Below, piece after piece: positions 6,398-8,455 of a stretch of 8,455 nt of DNA. Position 1 is the first letter of the stretch. The number at the start of each line of letters is the position of its first letter. The DNA is from Gammaproteobacteria bacterium (lineage in GTDB: Bacteria > Pseudomonadota > Gammaproteobacteria > Pseudomonadales > Azotimanducaceae): assembly GCA_026706425.1 (NCBI GenBank), contig JAPOYW010000310.1:1-8455 (forward strand), given 5' to 3'. The position numbers were made by a program, and so were the translations under genes. The notes under the pieces were generated by a model. It saw nothing but the letters and a program-made list of their open reading frames with translations. It was not told the origin of the DNA and did not search any database.

Positions 6398-7228
6398 TTA
6401 CACGTCGACTCGTCGTTGGCGGCCGTCACAGCTCTTTCCGCACTCCGAGTGCGGCGACCCCCGATCGTTTGGCGACAGCGGCCGACCGCAGTTCCCGCAG
6501 AGCTCGAAACCGCCCTGCTCGAGGTTCGACGTGACCGAAACCCGTTCGTCGAAGACGAAGCACTCACCTTCGAACGCACGGTCTACATCCGCCGTCTCCG
6601 CAAAGTACTTGAGAATTCCGCCGTCGAGTTGCGAAACGTCCTCGAATCCTTGCGCCAACAGGTAGGCTGATGCCTTCTCGCAGCGGATGCCGCCGGTGCA
6701 GAACACTGCAATGCGCTGGTGCCGGTGCCTGCCAAGCTCCCGAACGACGAAATCCGGGAAGTCCCGGAAGTTGGCCGTGGCGGTTCGCCTTGCTCCCTTG
6801 AACGTGCCGACGTCGGACTCGTAGCCGTTCCGCACATCGAGCACGAGGACATCGGGGTCGGTGATCAACTCGTTCCAGTCTGCCGGGGACACATGCCTCC
6901 CGACGGGTGTCGACGCCGAGAGCGGTCGGCCGAAGGTGACGATTTCCCCCCGCGCGCGCACCTTGAGTCGCCCGAAAACCGGGTTATCCAGGGATGCCGT
7001 CGACCATTTGACGTCGACACCTGGGAAATGTCGCTCGATGACCTGCTGAAGGTCGCCACGCGCTCCCGCCAAGGTGGCGTTGACGCCCTCCGGTGCGAGC
7101 AGAACCGTCCCACGCAGCGAGCGCCGGGTACACGCAGCCTCAATGACCTCGCGCAACCCGTGGACATCGTGGACGGGCTGGAAGCGATAGAACGAGGCGA
7201 CCGAGGCCCCTTGGCGGGCATCCGGCAT
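6398..7228 (-). CDS. trhO: tRNA uridine(34) hydroxylase TrhO, rhodanese family (276 aa)
   Basis: TrhO (formerly YceA, UPF0176) hydroxylates wobble uridine 34 of tRNA to 5-hydroxyuridine using oxygen, the precursor of (methoxy)carbonylmethoxy-uridine. An N-terminal domain (about residues 10-95, with APEGVNATLAG) is followed by a rhodanese domain (about 115-210, DVRNGYE) with the active loop CTGGIRCEKA at 177-186, catalytic Cys177 and Cys183. The C-terminal cysteines 244, 247, 263 and 267 could bind a metal. I chose ATG 7228 because it lies four bases after the bolA stop and just before the conserved N-terminus; the open frame reaches 7357 but overlaps bolA. The protein is shorter than the E. 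coli one (350 aa), mainly at the C-terminus, which ends soon after the last cysteine. It is last in the PP2C-bolA-trhO operon and ends one base from the M48 gene. Confidence 0.9.
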   Translation of the reverse strand: MPDARQGASVASFYRFQPVHDVHGLREVIEAACTRRSLRGTVLLAPEGVNATLAGARGDLQQVIERHFPGVDVKWSTASLDNPVFGRLKVRARGEIVTFGRPLSASTPVGRHVSPADWNELITDPDVLVLDVRNGYESDVGTFKGARRTATANFRDFPDFVVRELGRHRHQRIAVFCTGGIRCEKASAYLLAQGFEDVSQLDGGILKYFAETADVDRAFEGECFVFDERVSVTSNLEQGGFELCGNCGRPLSPNDRGSPHSECGKSCDGRQRRVDV

Positions 7229-7232
7229 GGTG

Positions 7233-7574
7233 CTACCCGCCGGTGTCGCGCTGCGCTCGCTGTGCGCCGTCCCCTCTCCGACAGGGCGGAGACATGGGGG
7301 CATTGCCGAAGCGCTTTTGCCAATCGGCCGCGGTGTAGGTGTGGATCGCCAGGGCATGCACCCCGCCGGCGAGTTCGTCGGCCAACGTCTCGTTGACGCG
7401 CCGGTGTCGGTTGATGAGCCGTTCGCCCTCGAACTTCCCCGAGACGATCACCACCTTGAAATGCGTCTCGGATCCATCCGGCACGTTGTGGTTGCCGCTT
7501 TCGTTGACGACTTCCAGGTGCGCCGGATCGAATACGACGGCAAGTTTTTCCTCAATGCGATCCTTGATCATCAT
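7233..7574 (-). CDS. bolA: BolA family protein (113 aa)
   Basis: BolA is a small KH-like-fold protein that binds monothiol glutaredoxins through a shared [2Fe-2S] cluster. In E. coli it also acts as a morphology and stress regulator. The whole length matches BolA closely: MIKDRIEEKL at the start, EVVNES, VPDGSETHFKVVIVS at 31-45, GERLINRHR at 50-58, and HALAIHTYT at 73-81 with the conserved His73. E. coli BolA has 105 residues. Two adjacent ATG codons are possible starts (7574 and 7571), with GAGG six bases before the first. It lies 29 bases after the phosphatase gene and four bases before trhO, so all three are probably one transcript. It clearly resembles BolA rather than IbaG. Confidence 0.93.
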   Translation of the reverse strand: MMIKDRIEEKLAVVFDPAHLEVVNESGNHNVPDGSETHFKVVIVSGKFEGERLINRHRRVNETLADELAGGVHALAIHTYTAADWQKRFGNAPMSPPCRRGDGAQRAQRDTGG

Positions 7575-7603
7575 TGCATCCTCGTTGGTTTCTTCCAGCG
7601 CGA

Positions 7604-8317
7604 TCAGCAGCGGACCAAGACGACCGTAACATTGTCCGACCCGCCTGCGGCGTTGGCCGCCTCGACCAGGCGATCCGCGGTCTCGTCCAAGTCGGACGCC
7701 TCGGCGAGGTGGCGTGCGATTTCGTCGTCTTCCAGGTGCTCTGTCAAGCCGTCGCTGCATAGCAGCAGCAGGTCGCCGTCCTCTAGGTCCAGAGCCGCAA
7801 TGTCGGGAGCCAACGTCGGCTCCGCGCCGATGGCCCGGGTGACGACGTGTCGGTCTCGGGCGACGCGCGCCTGGGTGGGCGAAATCAGACCGGCGTCCAC
7901 CCGCCGTTGGACGACGCTGTGGTCCTTGGTGATGGCCGTCAGTTCGACATTGCGGTAACGGTAGACCCGCGAGTCGCCGACATGGGCGACGTAGCCCCTT
8001 GCGCCGTTCACGACGGCAACAACCAGCGTGGTCGCCATGCCCCGGTACGCGGAGATGGCCCTCGACAGCCCGAATACGCGTTCGTTGGCGGTCTCCAAGG
8101 CCCGGCGCAGGTGTTGCCCGGTCAAGGGCTCTCCGGCGGCCACGCCAGCCAGGTATTCGACGGCGGTTTCGACGGCGATCTCGGCCGCAACACCGCCCGC
8201 CCGGGGCATGGACACGCCGTCCGCGACCACGGCAAGGCCCAGGTCTTCGCGCAGGGCGAATGCGTCCTGGTTTTCATGGCGAACCCGCCCCGTATCCGTC
8301 CTGCCCGCTGCGTGCAT
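7604..8317 (-). CDS. PP2C-type protein serine/threonine phosphatase (237 aa)
   Basis: This is a soluble metal-dependent phosphatase of the PPM family (Stp1/PrpC/PppA-like) that removes phosphate from Ser/Thr of proteins. The metal-binding residues are present: Asp8, HENQD at 14-18, the ADG at 32-34 (Asp33), GDSR at 114-117, SDG at 188-190 (Asp189) and GGSDN at 225-229 (Asp228, Asn229). The segment after ADG reads VSMPRAGG where most relatives have a MGGH-type sequence, a visible variation next to the active site. Size is typical for the single-domain bacterial form and there is no membrane span. ATG 8317 is the first start in frame before the conserved DTGRVRHENQDAF; no good Shine-Dalgarno precedes it and TAAACT 14 bases upstream could be a -10 for a short leader. 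No partner kinase gene is visible. It is first in the operon with bolA and trhO. Confidence 0.9.
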   Translation of the reverse strand: MHAAGRTDTGRVRHENQDAFALREDLGLAVVADGVSMPRAGGVAAEIAVETAVEYLAGVAAGEPLTGQHLRRALETANERVFGLSRAISAYRGMATTLVVAVVNGARGYVAHVGDSRVYRYRNVELTAITKDHSVVQRRVDAGLISPTQARVARDRHVVTRAIGAEPTLAPDIAALDLEDGDLLLLCSDGLTEHLEDDEIARHLAEASDLDETADRLVEAANAAGGSDNVTVVLVRC

Positions 8318-8421
8318 GGGATCAAGTTTAGCGCGAGCCCACCCACCGCGATTCGCCGACGCCGAGTGTGGAGGTGTTCGGCCAACATTTGGCTTCAGAG
8401 TGTAGAATCAGGAGACGAGTC

Positions 8422-8427
8422 AGGAGG
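8422..8427 (+). promoter_or_regulatory. Strong Shine-Dalgarno at the right edge
   Basis: AGGAGG lies nine bases before ATG 8437 and marks the start of a rightward gene. A possible -10, TAGAAT, is at 8403-8408, but I find no good -35 at the right distance in the 119-bp divergent region. Confidence 0.65.
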
Positions 8428-8436
8428 CACACAATC

Positions 8437-8455
8437 ATGTTGGCCGTCATCTCGC
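8437..8455 (+). CDS. Start of a rightward gene cut by the window edge, possibly YaaA
   Basis: Only ATG and five more full codons are visible, reading MLAVIS. The strong Shine-Dalgarno supports a true start. The six residues resemble the beginning of YaaA, a DNA-binding peroxide-stress protein whose N-terminus typically reads ML-(I/V)-ISPAKTL. Six residues are far too few for an assignment, so this is a hint only and I give no symbol. It diverges from the PP2C gene. Confidence 0.4.

Overview
The window looks like high-GC chromosomal DNA from a gammaproteobacterium, probably an uncultured one. The grounds are recognisable BolA, TtcA, TesA, YbbA/YbbP and TrhO homologues, and above all the divergent tesA / ybbA-ybbP arrangement that is also found in E. 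coli. No rRNA, tRNA, CRISPR array or insertion sequence was seen.

Layout. From the left edge, a broken ttcA (98-579), ybbP (580-3081) and ybbA (3078-3761) form one leftward, tightly coupled operon, transcribed ybbA > ybbP > ttcA. Diverging from it, tesA (3965-4621) runs rightward and encodes an exported GDSL thioesterase/lysophospholipase. A 318-base gap follows. It carries a good candidate promoter with a perfect 20-bp dyad in its spacer. Then comes a rightward two-gene cassette: a 97-residue exported peptide with a strikingly regular glycine zipper (4940-5233), and a multi-membrane-span M48 zinc metalloprotease (5257-6396). Facing it, with one base between stop codons, is a leftward operon transcribed PP2C phosphatase (7604-8317) > bolA (7233-7574) > trhO (6398-7228). 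At the right edge a rightward gene begins at 8437 behind a strong ribosome binding site. Its first six residues fit YaaA, but this is only a hint.

Function. Most of the window is core housekeeping: lipid hydrolysis and envelope transport (TesA, YbbAB), tRNA anticodon-loop modification (TtcA, TrhO), iron-sulfur or stress-related BolA, and signalling (PP2C). Two things stand out. First, ttcA has lost about 115 central residues, including the CxxC iron-sulfur ligands, and its two ends lie in different frames. Second, the glycine-zipper peptide plus M48 protease cassette has lower GC than its neighbours (hand count 166/300 G+C over 5401-5700, against 121/180 in three sampled lines elsewhere). It has its own candidate regulated promoter and is not a housekeeping pair I can name. 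It is the best candidate here for an undescribed system, perhaps a membrane-active peptide with its processing, quality-control or protective protease. That function is inference only.
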